Source: Granulicella arctica (GTDB taxonomy: Bacteria > Acidobacteriota > Terriglobia > Terriglobales > Acidobacteriaceae). Taken from it: 64,000 nucleotides of DNA. Below, piece by piece: positions 8,512 to 18,523 of this stretch. The translations under genes were made by a program, and so were the position numbers. The first letter of the stretch is position 1; the number at the start of each line of letters is the position of its first letter. A model generated the notes under the pieces. The model did no database searches, was not told the DNA's origin, and saw nothing but the letters and a program-made list of their open reading frames with translations. Location of the stretch: assembly GCF_013410065.1 (NCBI RefSeq), contig NZ_JACCCW010000001.1:434001-498000 (forward strand), in the 5' to 3' direction.

Positions 8512-10328
8512 CCATCGAGATCAGGTTGCGTAAGCCCGCGAAGTGTAGCCCCCGGCTTGGCCGCAACATCGAAGACGACTACTTCATTCTTTCCCTGCTT
8601 CAACCACGGCCCCGGAACATAAAGCGCCTTCTGCGGTCCCACATCCCAGAATCGTCCAAGCGGCCTGCCATTCAGCCAGACCTCACCCTTTCCAAGCGCG
8701 CTCGTATCGAGAAAAGTATCCGCTGGTGCTGCAACCTTGAAGGTCGCGCGCGAGAAGCATGGCCCCGTGCACGCAGTCTTCCGATATGGCAGCTTCGCCG
8801 GATCAAGCATCGGCAACGAATAGATCTGCCACCCCGTGACCGGTTTTCCCGCCAGAGTCACTTCCTTGGTGATGCCCTTACGTTCGCCGCGAAGCACAGT
8901 CGTGTAGTTCACCCGCCCACTATTTTCAACCAGAATGTCGAGCTGTGTCTTCGCGCCAGCGACCTGTAACGGCAACGTACTCTGCCCCAGACGCCGATCG
9001 ATCGTCCCCACTAGTTTGCCATCGAGATACACCTGCGCATAGTCATGTACCGCATCAAGCTTCAGCTCGCCAGAGACTGCACCCGCCAACTGCGTGCGAT
9101 ACAGAATATAGCCATACGACTGATCAAGATCCTCCATGCTCAGAGGCTGCGCAGACTCAACCGGCTTCGGCAGCGTCCCCCACAACGAGACCGATTCAAC
9201 CAGCGGAAACGCACTCACAGCAATCGGATCAGCCGTCTGCGGCACCGGCGGCGGAGTAACTCCCGTATCCTTCGCAATCACGTCGCGAAAAGCATAGTAC
9301 TTCGGCGTAGGCCGCCCGCTCTCGTCGAGCGCCGAATCATAGTCGTAGCTCGTCACGTCAGGCTGATAGTTCTTACCATCACTATTGGCTCCATTCATCC
9401 AGCCAAAGCTCGTCCCACCGTGGAACATATAGACGCTCACCGAGTACCCCTGCTTCAGCATCCAGTCGAGATTCGCCACCTGCTTCGCGGTATCCGTGTG
9501 GGCATGCTTGTCGCCCCAGTGATCGAACCAGCCCGCCCAGTACTCGCTGTTGAAGAACGGCCCCTCCGGACGAAACTTCTTGAGCGTCGCAAAAGCCTTC
9601 TGCGCGGAGTCCGCATCGTCCGGTCCAAAGTTGATCCCCACCGGAAGCTCCGGCAGAGAACCATCCGGCGTCTGCTCCGGCCCATCGGCGGTATAAAGCT
9701 GCGACTTCGTGAAGCCTGCATCGAGGATCGCCTGATGGTTCTGCTCCATGTACGCATGGTCCTTGCCGAACGAGCCGTATTCGTTCTCCACCTGCACCAG
9801 AATGATGGGTCCGCCATTGCCGATCTGTAGCGGAGCTACCTCCTGCCCAAGCCGCTTGATCCAACGGTTCGAAGGCTCCATAAACTTCGGATCGCTCGAC
9901 CGGACAACCGTCGCATGGTCCTTCAGCAGCCACGAAGGATAGCCGCCAAACTCCCACTCCGCACACACATACGGCCCCGGCCGCAGGATCACATACAGCC
10001 CCTCCTGCTGCGCCTCGCGAATAAACTCTGCGATATCGTTGTTCCCGGAAAAGTCATACACGCCCGGCTTCGGCTCATGCTCATTCCAGAAGGCATAGGT
10101 AGTGATTGTATTCAGGCCCATGGCCTTGGCCTTACGCAGCCGATCCCGCCAGTAGGCACGCGGAATACGCGGATAGTGCATCTCTCCCGAGATCACGCGA
10201 AAGGGCTTTCCATCGAGCAGAAACTGACCGCCTTCAACCTTGAAGCTGTGCTGCGGTTGCTGGCCAAAGGAGGGAGCCGCAGCTAAAAGGGCAGCAGCAA
10301 GCAGGCAGGCAGTTGTAAATCGACGCAT
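8487..10328 (-). CDS. GH35 beta-galactosidase, secreted
   Basis: 613 aa from the ATG at 10328; the longer frame to 10394 has no signal-like start. Signal peptide about 1-22 (ending SFGQQ). The GH35 signature block VILRPGPYVCAEWEFGGYPSW spans about 113-133. The acid/base is E183 in VENEYGS and the nucleophile is E262 in NSEYWAGWFDHWG. C-terminal beta-sandwich domains follow, including a jelly-roll with GEVWLNGRPLGRFWDVGPQ, which is conserved in bacterial and plant GH35. It would release galactose from beta-galactans or pectin side chains outside the cytoplasm. It lies 62 bp after the nucleoside hydrolase gene on the same strand. Confidence 0.9.
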   Translation of the reverse strand: MRRFTTACLLAAALLAAAPSFGQQPQHSFKVEGGQFLLDGKPFRVISGEMHYPRIPRAYWRDRLRKAKAMGLNTITTYAFWNEHEPKPGVYDFSGNNDIAEFIREAQQEGLYVILRPGPYVCAEWEFGGYPSWLLKDHATVVRSSDPKFMEPSNRWIKRLGQEVAPLQIGNGGPIILVQVENEYGSFGKDHAYMEQNHQAILDAGFTKSQLYTADGPEQTPDGSLPELPVGINFGPDDADSAQKAFATLKKFRPEGPFFNSEYWAGWFDHWGDKHAHTDTAKQVANLDWMLKQGYSVSVYMFHGGTSFGWMNGANSDGKNYQPDVTSYDYDSALDESGRPTPKYYAFRDVIAKDTGVTPPPVPQTADPIAVSAFPLVESVSLWGTLPKPVESAQPLSMEDLDQSYGYILYRTQLAGAVSGELKLDAVHDYAQVYLDGKLVGTIDRRLGQSTLPLQVAGAKTQLDILVENSGRVNYTTVLRGERKGITKEVTLAGKPVTGWQIYSLPMLDPAKLPYRKTACTGPCFSRATFKVAAPADTFLDTSALGKGEVWLNGRPLGRFWDVGPQKALYVPGPWLKQGKNEVVVFDVAAKPGATLRGLTQPDLDGKTTATSR

Positions 10329-10390
10329 AAAATATTCGCTCCAAAGACCTCTTGAGTATATTGAATTTCCTGCTTGCGTATCTCCGTGGA

Positions 10391-11500
10391 TCACTGCGTA
10401 CCCGTCTGCGGCGGGGCCTTCATCAGCTCCACAAACAGCTTGTTGAACCTCGCCAGATCAAGGTCTACCTGCACATGCACAAGCTGCCGATCAATCGCAG
10501 GCCTGTTCGCCTCTGTCCACGTCAGCGTGTCGCCATAGGTTGGCCCGCGCGTCACGTCAACATCCACATACAGCTTCTCTTCCTTCGTGATAATCGCCGG
10601 ATCGAGCCACGCCGCCGCTGCCAACTCATCCCACAGATAATAAAACTCCCGCGTGTACTGAGCGAGATAGCGCGCCGCAGGCTGCGACGACGTCGCAATC
10701 TCCTCGAGCATCTGCTTCGTAAACTGCGTCTTGATCGAGATGTCCACCGCCGTCAGATCGATGCGCGGCCAACGCGCACGCAGCGTGATATGCGCCGCCT
10801 CAGGGTCGAACCAGAAATTAAACTCATGCCGAGGATTATTCGCAAACTCCGGATCGCTCGTCTGCGGGCTCAGGCTTCCACCCATGATGACGATGCCCTG
10901 CGTTAGCTCCGCAAACTCCGGATCAATCGAAATCGCCAGCGCAATATTCGTCAGCGGCCCCGCCGCATAGATCGTCACCTCATGCGGATGCGCACGAACC
11001 TGCCGGATCAAAAAGTGCGCAGCATCTTCGGTAGATGGCTTCGTCGCAGGCTCACCCTCTGCAAGCCGAGGCAGTACAAACGGGCCATGATACGGCTGCT
11101 GGCTGGTGTGCGCCGCCAGGTCGCCCCAAGCGCCATACCATGGGAGGCTCCCATACATCTTCCGCTCGAGCAGCGCCTCCTGCTCCGTGCGCACCAGAGG
11201 AAAGACCGCGCCCGGCACCACCGGCACATCGGTCCGGTGGATCAGTTCCAGCATGCGCAGCGTGTGCTGCACCTCCTCCGGCTCCCACGCATTGCCGCTC
11301 ACCATCGTGATGCCGAGCACCCGCACCTGTGGCGACTGCAACAACACCATCATCGCCATCTGGTTCGATCCCCCAGGTCCCGAACCATCCTGATCGATAA
11401 GAACAAGCCGTCGGGCAGGCGCAGACTGAGCACCCGCAACCGTTCCACCCAGGGCGCAAAACAACAACAGCAAACGAAGCGATATCAAATATCTGGACAT
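10391..11500 (-). CDS. Nucleoside hydrolase-family protein with altered metal motif, exported
   Basis: 369 aa from the ATG at 11500, 16 bp after the MFS stop; the longer frame to 11752 is Arg/Trp/Cys-rich noise. Signal peptide 1-24 (ending VAGAQ). The fold is the inosine-uridine-preferring nucleoside hydrolase family: QSPQVRVLGITMVSGN, IYAAGPLTNIALAI, GIVIMGGSL, and EFNFWFDPEAA with a conserved Asp. The canonical DxDxGxDD calcium loop is replaced by LIDQDGSGPGGSNQMAM, which keeps the first two Asp but loses the DD pair and is longer. The enzyme may hydrolyse nucleosides or a different N-/O-glycoside. Probably in an operon with MFS (11517-12773) and possibly GH35. Confidence 0.75.
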   Translation of the reverse strand: MSRYLISLRLLLLFCALGGTVAGAQSAPARRLVLIDQDGSGPGGSNQMAMMVLLQSPQVRVLGITMVSGNAWEPEEVQHTLRMLELIHRTDVPVVPGAVFPLVRTEQEALLERKMYGSLPWYGAWGDLAAHTSQQPYHGPFVLPRLAEGEPATKPSTEDAAHFLIRQVRAHPHEVTIYAAGPLTNIALAISIDPEFAELTQGIVIMGGSLSPQTSDPEFANNPRHEFNFWFDPEAAHITLRARWPRIDLTAVDISIKTQFTKQMLEEIATSSQPAARYLAQYTREFYYLWDELAAAAWLDPAIITKEEKLYVDVDVTRGPTYGDTLTWTEANRPAIDRQLVHVQVDLDLARFNKLFVELMKAPPQTGTQ

Positions 11501-11516
11501 GTGTCCGCCTAGACTA

Positions 11517-12773
11517 TCAGCTTGATCTGCTCGACAGGTCCGCACCCTTCTCCTCACGCCCAAGCAGTGCAACCACCGCCACCAGCAGCGCCACGATAAA
11601 CACCGTCGCCGACAGCACCACACGAAAGTTCCCTCCAAAGCGTGATGCCGCCAGCTTCGCCTGAAGCACGCCATTCCGCGAAGACAGCAGATTGCCAAGC
11701 TGATATGCCAGTCCCGGAAACGTTCCCCGCACCGGCGCAGGAGATAGCTCATTTAAATGCGCTGGAACTACCCCCCACGCGCCCTGCACCATAAACTGCA
11801 TCAGAAACGCGCCAACTGAGATCAGCACCACCGTATGCGACCACGCCCACAACGGAATCATAGGAATCGCCAGGAGTGAGGCGATCAGAATCGTCTTGCG
11901 ACGTCCCATCGTCTCCGACCAGGCTCCAAAACAGATGCCACCCAGCAGTGCTCCGACATTCCCGACACTCGTAATCAGCCCCGTCTCGCGCGGTCCAAAG
12001 GCATGGTTCTTCTCCAGAAACGTCGGATACAGATCCTGCGTCCCATGACTGAACGAAGCAAACGCCGTCATCAGCACAACAAGAAACAGAAACGTCGGTG
12101 CGTAGCTTCGCAGGTTCACCCACAACGAAGGCTTCGCCTCAAGAGCAGCCGCAACCGGCAACCCACCCTGCCTCTGCGCCTCCAGCCACGCCGGAGACTC
12201 CTCCACCCTCGACCGGATATACAACACCAGAAACGCCGGCACCGCCCCAATCAAAAACATCCCACGCCAGCCGACATACTGGAACACCAGCGCATACACG
12301 ATCCCCGCAATCAGGTTGCCGACAACATAACCCTCCTGCAACAGCCCGGAGAAGAACCCGCGCCCCTCCGCTGGCAGCGTCTCAAATGCCAGCGCCGCGC
12401 CCACGCCCCATTCGCCACCCATCGCAATCCCGAACAGCGCCCGAAAGATCAGCAGCATCTTCAACGAAGGAGCAAACGCCGAGGCAAGCTCAAACAGCGA
12501 ATAGCAGATGATGTTGATCATCAGCGTAGGCCGCCTACCATATTTGTCTGCCATCCGGCCAAACAGAAACGCCCCCACCGGTCGCATCGCCAGCGTCAAA
12601 AACAGCGCCTCCGCCACCTGCGTCACCTGCGTATGAAAGTCCTTGGCAATGGCGCTAACGCAGAAGACCAGGATGAAGTAATCGAACGCATCCAGCGACC
12701 AACCAAGAAAGCACGCAATGAATGCGTTGCGCTGCGATGCAGTAAGCCTGTGTATCTGTTCCGTGAACTTCAT
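11517..12773 (-). CDS. MFS sugar/organic-acid transporter (MHS/sialate-type)
   Basis: 418 aa with about 12 hydrophobic segments. The ATG at 12773 is used because GAGG lies 5 bases upstream; the in-frame GTG at 12779 falls inside that site. The MFS signature between TM2 and TM3 reads RPVGAFLFGRMADKYGRRP, and TM4/5 has FGIAMGGEWGVGAALAFE, close to metabolite:H+ symporters and NanT-like sialate carriers. A second, half-repeat signature appears as WSETMGRRKTIL. The downstream nucleoside hydrolase and beta-galactosidase suggest it imports one of their products, though the substrate cannot be fixed. Confidence 0.8.
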   Translation of the reverse strand: MKFTEQIHRLTASQRNAFIACFLGWSLDAFDYFILVFCVSAIAKDFHTQVTQVAEALFLTLAMRPVGAFLFGRMADKYGRRPTLMINIICYSLFELASAFAPSLKMLLIFRALFGIAMGGEWGVGAALAFETLPAEGRGFFSGLLQEGYVVGNLIAGIVYALVFQYVGWRGMFLIGAVPAFLVLYIRSRVEESPAWLEAQRQGGLPVAAALEAKPSLWVNLRSYAPTFLFLVVLMTAFASFSHGTQDLYPTFLEKNHAFGPRETGLITSVGNVGALLGGICFGAWSETMGRRKTILIASLLAIPMIPLWAWSHTVVLISVGAFLMQFMVQGAWGVVPAHLNELSPAPVRGTFPGLAYQLGNLLSSRNGVLQAKLAASRFGGNFRVVLSATVFIVALLVAVVALLGREEKGADLSSRSS

Positions 12774-12897
12774 CGGCACCTCGGTCTGTTTAAACTACAC
12801 CAGCAAGCAAGCGCGTCTATCCTGATACATAGGGCGCGTGTCTTCGTCGCAGATACTTAGCACGAATCCTACCGCACCCAATGAAGGAGCTTTCCGT

Positions 12898-13644
12898 TTG
12901 AAGATTCTTATACTCTCGCCGCACCGCGGAGACGCAGCATTCTCGCTCTCCCTCGCCCTCTTGCAATGGCTCAAAGCCGGTCACGCCGTCACCATCCTCA
13001 ACTGCTTCAGCCGCAGCCTGCACGCACCCTTCTCCGATGCGGAGTTCACCCACCCGAACGACCGCCTCTCCTATGTCTCCGCCATGCGCAAGCGCGAGGA
13101 CGAGGCCTTCCTCCGCCAACTCTCACCGACCCAATCCAACAAGCTCAAGATGATCGACCTCAATCTCAAAGACGCGCCTATCCGCCTGCAATGCACCGCG
13201 GACGAGTCCTTCGAAAGGCCTGTCAATCCCGAAGACCCGGCCATCGCCAAGATCCATAAGGGCATCACCCGCCTTCGCGAAGAGAGCAGCATCGACGCAC
13301 TCGTCCTTCCCCTTGGCCTCGGCAACCACGTCGACCATCGCACCGTCCGTGACGCAGCCCTGGCCTTCGCGGCCGAGCTTCCCTCCGCCTTCTACGAAGA
13401 TCTTCCCGACGCAACCCGCCCCGGCCATGCCGCCGAAGACCTCGCCGCCCAACTCTCCGAGCCGCTGTCCCCCGTCATCGTCACAGCACCGGCAGCCGTG
13501 GCAACCAAGCGCAAACTCATCTCAAAGTACGTCTCCCAGATCGACGATGAAATCCTCGAGGCCATCAGCACCTTCGCCACGCCCTACAACGGCGGCGAGC
13601 GCTTCTGGGCCAACCAGGCATGGCTCAATGCCACGTCCTCATAA
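12898..13644 (+). CDS. PIG-L/LmbE-family protein with substituted catalytic base
   Basis: 248 aa from a TTG at 12898 with AAGGAG 8 bases upstream. An in-frame GTG at 12838 would add 20 residues but has a poorer ribosome site. The fold is the zinc-dependent N-acetylglucosaminyl deacetylase family (MshB, BshB, LmbE). [13 protein letters not shown] takes the place of the AHPDDE loop, and [14 protein letters not shown] supplies the third zinc histidine. Compared with MshB, the zinc His and second Asp remain (H-x-x-D), but the first Asp, the general base, is Gly and the final Glu is Ala. It could have another activity or be a binding protein. It overlaps the convergent xfp gene by 6 bp. Confidence 0.65.
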   Translation: MKILILSPHRGDAAFSLSLALLQWLKAGHAVTILNCFSRSLHAPFSDAEFTHPNDRLSYVSAMRKREDEAFLRQLSPTQSNKLKMIDLNLKDAPIRLQCTADESFERPVNPEDPAIAKIHKGITRLREESSIDALVLPLGLGNHVDHRTVRDAALAFAAELPSAFYEDLPDATRPGHAAEDLAAQLSEPLSPVIVTAPAAVATKRKLISKYVSQIDDEILEAISTFATPYNGGERFWANQAWLNATSS

Positions 13645-16041
13645 CGGCCACTTCCAGTTACGAATCTCCGGCTTGTCGATCCCATTCTCGTGCGCGTAGT
13701 TAACACTCTCGATGATCTGATCTTTCAGCCATTCCTTCGTATGCGCGCCCTTCATCTGGAGCGAGGGAACCCTGTCGATCACATCGATCGCCAGGTTGAA
13801 CCGGTCCACCTGGTTCAGAATCGCTAGCTCCAGCGGCGTGTTGATGTTGCCCTTCTCCTTGTACCCGCGCACGTGAAAGTTGTCATGGTTCGTCCGCTTG
13901 TACGTCAGCTTATGGATCAGCGAAGCATACGCATGGAAGTTGAAGATGACCGGCTTGTCTTTCGTGAACAGGCTGTCGAACTCACGCTCCGACAACCCAT
14001 GCGGATGCTCGCTCTCCGGCATCAATCGAAAGAGATCGACGACATTGACGAAGCGGATCTTCAACTCCGGAATCCGCTCCCGCAAAATCGCCACCGCAGC
14101 CAACGACTCTGACGTCGGAATATCGCCCGCGCACGCCATCACTACATCCGGCTCCAATCTATCGTCATTGCTCGCCCAGCCCCAGATGCCGATCCCCTTC
14201 GTGCAATGCTTCACCGCCGCGTCCATATCGAGATACTGAAGATGCGGCGCCTTGTCCGCGACGATCACATTTACATAGTTCGTGCTGCGCAGACAATGAT
14301 CTGCCACGCTCAGCAAGCAGTTCGCATCCGGTGGAAGATAGATCCGTGTAACCTCCGGACTCTTATTCGTCACCACATCCAGAAAGCCCGGGTCCTGATG
14401 CGTAAATCCGTTGTGATCCTGCCGCCACACCAGCGAAGTAATCAACAGGTTGATCGACGAGATCGGCGCTCTCCATCGCAACTCCAACTTGCTCTTCTCC
14501 AACCACTTCGCATGCTGGTTGAACATCGAATCGATGATGTGCACGAATGCCTCATACGACGAAAAGAATCCGTGCCGCCCCGTAAGTACATACCCTTCGA
14601 ACCATCCCTCGAGCGTATGTTCGCTGAGCATCTCCATCACGCGCCCGTCTACCGAAAGCTCCGACCCATCCAGATCTTCCGGCAACTCCTTCGCCATCCA
14701 CGTCTTCTTGCTCGCCTCATAGATCGCCGTCAGCTTGTTCGACGCCGTCTCATCCGGCCCAAAGACCCGGAAGTTCGTCATGTTCTTCCGCATCACATCG
14801 CGCAGAAAATGTCCCAGCACATCTGTCGATGACACCTCAAAGTCCCCCGGCTTTTCCACCGGCACCGCATAGTCCTCGAACTCCGGCATCTCCAGCGGCT
14901 TCCGCAACAATCCGCCGTTCGCATGCGGATTCGCAGTGATCCGCCTAGCCCCCTGTGGCGCCATCTCCTGCAACTCCGTCCGCAGCGTTCCCTCCTCATC
15001 GAACAGCTCCTCCGGCTTGTAACTCCTCATCCACGCCTCAAGCTGCGCCAGATGCTTCGGGCTCGTCTGCGGATCGAGAATCGGAATCTGATGTGCCCGC
15101 CAGAACCCCTCCACCTTGTGCCCGTCCACCTCCTTCGGCCCAGTCCATCCCTTCGGAGTACGCAAAATGACCATCGGCCATCGCGGCCGCTCGAACGACC
15201 CCGTCTCCCGCGCCTGCCTCTGAATCGCCCGAATCTCCAGTACGCACTGCTCCAGCACTGTGGCCATCCTCTCGTGCATCAGCGTGGGATCGTCTCCCTC
15301 GACAACATACGGCTTCCACCCATAGCCTTTGAACAACTGGTCCAGCTCCTCCGGCGTAATGCGCGCAAGAATCGTCGGATTGGCAATTTTGTACCCATTC
15401 AAATGCAGCACCGGCAGCACCGCGCCATCGTGGATCGGGTTCAGAAATTTGTTCGCATGCCAGCTCGTCGCCAGCGGTCCCGTCTCCGCCTCGCCATCGC
15501 CCACCACCACCGTCACGATCAGATCCGGGTTGTCGAACGCCGCGCCAAACCCATGCGAAAGGCTGTACCCCAGCTCGCCGCCCTCATGGATTGACCCCGG
15601 CGTCTCCGGCGTACAGTGGCTCCCAATCCCTCCAGGAAACGAGAACTGCTTGAAGAATTTCTGCATCCCTGCTTCATCGCAGCTCTTATCCGGATACACC
15701 TCCGAATACACGCCCTCCATATAACTATTCGACAAAGTAGCCGGAGCTCCATGCCCCGGTCCCGAGACGTAAATCAAATTCAGGTCGTACTTCTTGATCA
15801 GACGATTCAGATGCACCCACGTAAAGCTCTGCCCCGGGTCCGATCCCCAATGCCCCAGCAACCGATTCTTGATGTGCTCCACCTTTAGCGGCTCACGCAG
15901 CAGCGGATTTGCCCGCAGGTACAGCATCCCCGCGCAAAGATAGTTGCACGCGCGCCAGTATGCATTCATCCGCCGTAACTCATCGCCTGTAAGGGTAGGC
16001 GCCATCGTCTCTGGTGCGGTCAGCGTTTCCAGTACGCTCAT
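13639..16041 (-). CDS. xfp: Xylulose-5-phosphate/fructose-6-phosphate phosphoketolase
   Basis: 800 aa, the usual length for this thiamine-diphosphate enzyme. It splits xylulose-5-P (or fructose-6-P) with phosphate into acetyl-P plus glyceraldehyde-3-P (or erythrose-4-P). Clear motifs include [49 protein letters not shown] (ThDP/Mg site), [10 protein letters not shown], the central [13 protein letters not shown] and the late [24 protein letters not shown] lies 6 bases before the ATG. The gene follows acetate kinase by 50 bp on the same strand, so acetyl-P made here can be turned directly into acetate and ATP. Confidence 0.96.
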   Translation of the reverse strand: MSVLETLTAPETMAPTLTGDELRRMNAYWRACNYLCAGMLYLRANPLLREPLKVEHIKNRLLGHWGSDPGQSFTWVHLNRLIKKYDLNLIYVSGPGHGAPATLSNSYMEGVYSEVYPDKSCDEAGMQKFFKQFSFPGGIGSHCTPETPGSIHEGGELGYSLSHGFGAAFDNPDLIVTVVVGDGEAETGPLATSWHANKFLNPIHDGAVLPVLHLNGYKIANPTILARITPEELDQLFKGYGWKPYVVEGDDPTLMHERMATVLEQCVLEIRAIQRQARETGSFERPRWPMVILRTPKGWTGPKEVDGHKVEGFWRAHQIPILDPQTSPKHLAQLEAWMRSYKPEELFDEEGTLRTELQEMAPQGARRITANPHANGGLLRKPLEMPEFEDYAVPVEKPGDFEVSSTDVLGHFLRDVMRKNMTNFRVFGPDETASNKLTAIYEASKKTWMAKELPEDLDGSELSVDGRVMEMLSEHTLEGWFEGYVLTGRHGFFSSYEAFVHIIDSMFNQHAKWLEKSKLELRWRAPISSINLLITSLVWRQDHNGFTHQDPGFLDVVTNKSPEVTRIYLPPDANCLLSVADHCLRSTNYVNVIVADKAPHLQYLDMDAAVKHCTKGIGIWGWASNDDRLEPDVVMACAGDIPTSESLAAVAILRERIPELKIRFVNVVDLFRLMPESEHPHGLSEREFDSLFTKDKPVIFNFHAYASLIHKLTYKRTNHDNFHVRGYKEKGNINTPLELAILNQVDRFNLAIDVIDRVPSLQMKGAHTKEWLKDQIIESVNYAHENGIDKPEIRNWKWPL

Positions 16042-16091
16042 CGAAACTCCTTGTATGCAACTCAGTCGTCAAGCTCTCGGTCGTGAACGAT

Positions 16092-17291
16092 TCACGATCC
16101 CGATCGGGACAACCGCGCAACGTGCCGCGCAATCATCAAATCCTCTTCCGCTGGCACCACATAAACCGCCGTAGCGGAACCCTCCATGCTCACCCGCCGC
16201 AATCCGTCTTTCTTCTTCGCATTGCAGCCCGCATCCAGTGAGATGCCCAGCGGCTCCAATCCTGCCAAAATCTCTGCCCTCGATGCAGCATCATGCTCCC
16301 CAATGCCCCCCGCAAACACGACAGCCTCCAGCCCGCCCGTCAGCGCCAGATAGCTCCCGATCGTCTTCTTCACACTTCGCGTAAAGATCCGCAACGCCAA
16401 CCTCGCCCGTTCATCGCCCTTCTCCGCCGCGTCACGCACCTCGCGCATATCGCCCGAGATCCCCGAAAGCGCAGCCAGCCCCGATGAGTGGTTCAACATC
16501 TTCTCCACCGCATCCGTATCGTTTCCACTCTGCCGCAGCAGATAGAGCACCAACCCCGGATCGAGATCTCCCGGCCGAGTCGCCATCACAATCCCACCCG
16601 TCGGCGTCAGTCCCATCGACGTATCGACCGATCTCCCATCGACCAGCGCCGTCACACTGCACCCTCCGCCCAGATGTGCAATTACCATCCTGTGGGGAAA
16701 CGGAACTGCCGCCTCCCGCAACTGCATCACAATCGACTCGCACGAAAGCCCATGAAACCCATATCGCCGCACACCCCGCTCCGCATACTCCGCAGGCAGC
16801 GGATAAGCCGTCGCCTCCGGCGGCATCGTCTCGTGAAAGACCGTATCGAAACAAGCGAAGTGCCCAGCCGCTGGAAACCGCCCCCGCATAGCCTCAATAA
16901 TCTTCACCACCTCAGGATCATGCAGCGGAGCAAAATCCGCCGCCCGCCGCAGCTCCATCATCACCCTATCTGTGATCCGCTGATGCTCATGCAGCAGAGC
17001 CCCAGGATGCACCACGCGATACCCAATCGCCTCAACCTTCGGCACCTCCGGTCCGCTCACCGCCCGAGCCACAAACTCGATCGCATCCTCCATCGACGCG
17101 ATCCGGGCCTTGCCGCCCGGCGCCTCGTGCGCGATGTCATGCCCTTCCGCATCCCGAAAGCCGAACTTCGGCTCCGATCCGCCAATCCCGCTCACCTCGC
17201 CCTCAAACAGCGAGCGAGGCGCGCCAGCCTCCGCGTAGAAGAAAGAAAACTTGATCGACGAAGATCCGCTGTTGATCACCAATATCTGCAT
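16092..17291 (-). CDS. ackA: Acetate kinase
   Basis: 399 aa from the ATG at 17291, which places the conserved MQILVINSGSSSIKF at the N-terminus; a start at 17318 would add nine unconserved residues. Other family motifs are the RYGFHGLS phosphate region, HLGGGCSVTAL, DTSMGLTPTGG, RPGDLDPGLVLYLL and FAGGIGEHDA. It converts acetyl-P and ADP to acetate and ATP in the cytosol. First gene of an ackA-xfp unit and divergent from the ubiquitin-like operon, with 149 bp between the starts. Confidence 0.95.
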   Translation of the reverse strand: MQILVINSGSSSIKFSFFYAEAGAPRSLFEGEVSGIGGSEPKFGFRDAEGHDIAHEAPGGKARIASMEDAIEFVARAVSGPEVPKVEAIGYRVVHPGALLHEHQRITDRVMMELRRAADFAPLHDPEVVKIIEAMRGRFPAAGHFACFDTVFHETMPPEATAYPLPAEYAERGVRRYGFHGLSCESIVMQLREAAVPFPHRMVIAHLGGGCSVTALVDGRSVDTSMGLTPTGGIVMATRPGDLDPGLVLYLLRQSGNDTDAVEKMLNHSSGLAALSGISGDMREVRDAAEKGDERARLALRIFTRSVKKTIGSYLALTGGLEAVVFAGGIGEHDAASRAEILAGLEPLGISLDAGCNAKKKDGLRRVSMEGSATAVYVVPAEEDLMIARHVARLSRSGS

Positions 17292-17370
17292 CTTCCCGAT
17301 AGGAGAGCGAATCGGCACCTTTCAGTTGCTCCAGATACCGGATTGTCACAAAACGCAACGCCCCAGCGTC

Positions 17371-17399
17371 TTGCACCCCACCCGCCAATCCGCTATAAC
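17371..17399 (+). promoter_or_regulatory. Candidate sigma-70 promoter of the ubiquitin-like operon
   Basis: TTGCAC (17371-17376), a 17-base spacer, then TATAAC (17394-17399). A transcript would begin near 17406, about 35 bases before the protease ATG at 17441. It is the only good match I saw in the ackA/protease intergenic region. Confidence 0.5.
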
Positions 17400-17440
17400 C
17401 AGCAGTATTCACCTTCCCGGTGTTGAGGACACGGAAAGAC

Positions 17441-18508
17441 ATGTCGACCCAGAAGGTGATCGTCAGCGGTTATGAAGCCAGCCAGGTTCCCGAAGCGACG
17501 ACGACGCCCGGCAGCTCCCCACAACCCACGCCGCGTCTCTCTCCGGCCATTCCCTGGTGGGCGCGGATCGGTCTTAGCCTCGTAGCCCTCTGCTTTCCGC
17601 TCCTCTGCCTCATCACACTTGTCCTCCGCATCGCCTTCCGCGCCGAAACCCCGCGGATCAAATACGCCTGGACCAGCTTCCTCAACACCCTCCTGATGGT
17701 CAGCGGCCTGCTCACGCTCGTCGCCGGAAGCTTCGTCTTCTTTCTAGCTCCCGTCCCCGTCATCACCGGCTCCGGCCTCACCGACCTCGACGAGCGCGAC
17801 AGCTTCCCCGCACTCCCCTCCGCGACGTCGCTCACCAGCGTCGACGCCTCGCGCCTCCTGAAGCCCCTCGTCATCGTCGTCTCCCCCGCCGCCACCCGCC
17901 TCTGGACCAACGCCGAGGTCCCCTCCAACAGCTTCGGTGCAGGCGAGCTCCTGCACGCCGACAAAGACGGCTACCTCTTCGTCACCGCCCGCCACGTCGC
18001 GCAGCTCCCGCAGTCTGGTTTCGGCCTCAAACCCTCCCACGTCCTTATCTCTACACAGGAAGGCACCTGGGGCACCGCCGATATCATCGCCACTGCCGAC
18101 TCCCTCGACCTCGCACTCCTCTGGCTCCCTCGCCACACCGGCTCGCTCACCTTCACCCAGCCCCTCACCACCATCAGCGACGGAGCTGCCGTCTTCGTTA
18201 TCGGTCACCCTGAGGGCCTCCGCTACACCCTCTCCACCGGCATCGTCTCCGGCTTCCACGATCAGTCCATCCAAATCTCCGCCGCCATCAGCCCCGGCAA
18301 CAGCGGTGGCCCGGTCTACGACGATCACGGCAACCTGGCCGGTATCGTCAGCTCCAAGTTCGACCACAATCAGGACGCCAACGCCGAGAACCTCAGCTTC
18401 GCCGTCAAACCCGCCGCCCTGCTCACCCCCGACGTCTGGCACTTCTCCAAGGGCGGTCGCGTGCATCTACAGCACTATGTAGATGCACTCAAATCCTCAA
18501 GCAAGTAA
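17441..18508 (+). CDS. Membrane-anchored trypsin-like (S1) serine protease of the ubiquitin-like operon
   Basis: 355 aa from the ATG at 17441; an in-frame GTG at 17420 would add 7 residues. A Pro/Thr-rich N-terminus is followed by two hydrophobic segments (about 42-64 and 84-105). A chymotrypsin-fold protease domain (about 140-340) has H185 in VTARHVA, D223 in SLDLALLWL and S288 in SPGNSGGPV, a complete triad, plus IGHPEGL and GIVSSKF typical of HtrA/DegP-like trypsins. No PDZ domain follows. With two TM segments the protease should face the same side as the N-terminus; the loop between them is basic, which favours an outward-facing protease, but this is uncertain. First gene of the operon, 15 bp before the ubiquitin-like gene. 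It may cleave targets or process operon partners. Confidence 0.85.
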   Translation: MSTQKVIVSGYEASQVPEATTTPGSSPQPTPRLSPAIPWWARIGLSLVALCFPLLCLITLVLRIAFRAETPRIKYAWTSFLNTLLMVSGLLTLVAGSFVFFLAPVPVITGSGLTDLDERDSFPALPSATSLTSVDASRLLKPLVIVVSPAATRLWTNAEVPSNSFGAGELLHADKDGYLFVTARHVAQLPQSGFGLKPSHVLISTQEGTWGTADIIATADSLDLALLWLPRHTGSLTFTQPLTTISDGAAVFVIGHPEGLRYTLSTGIVSGFHDQSIQISAAISPGNSGGPVYDDHGNLAGIVSSKFDHNQDANAENLSFAVKPAALLTPDVWHFSKGGRVHLQHYVDALKSSSK

Positions 18509-18523
18509 CCTCAGGAAACCCTT

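Noticed and set aside
16488..17426. 312-aa plus-strand frame through ackA into the ubiquitin-like promoter
   Set aside because: Antisense to acetate kinase; would bury the candidate promoter and has Arg/His-rich composition.
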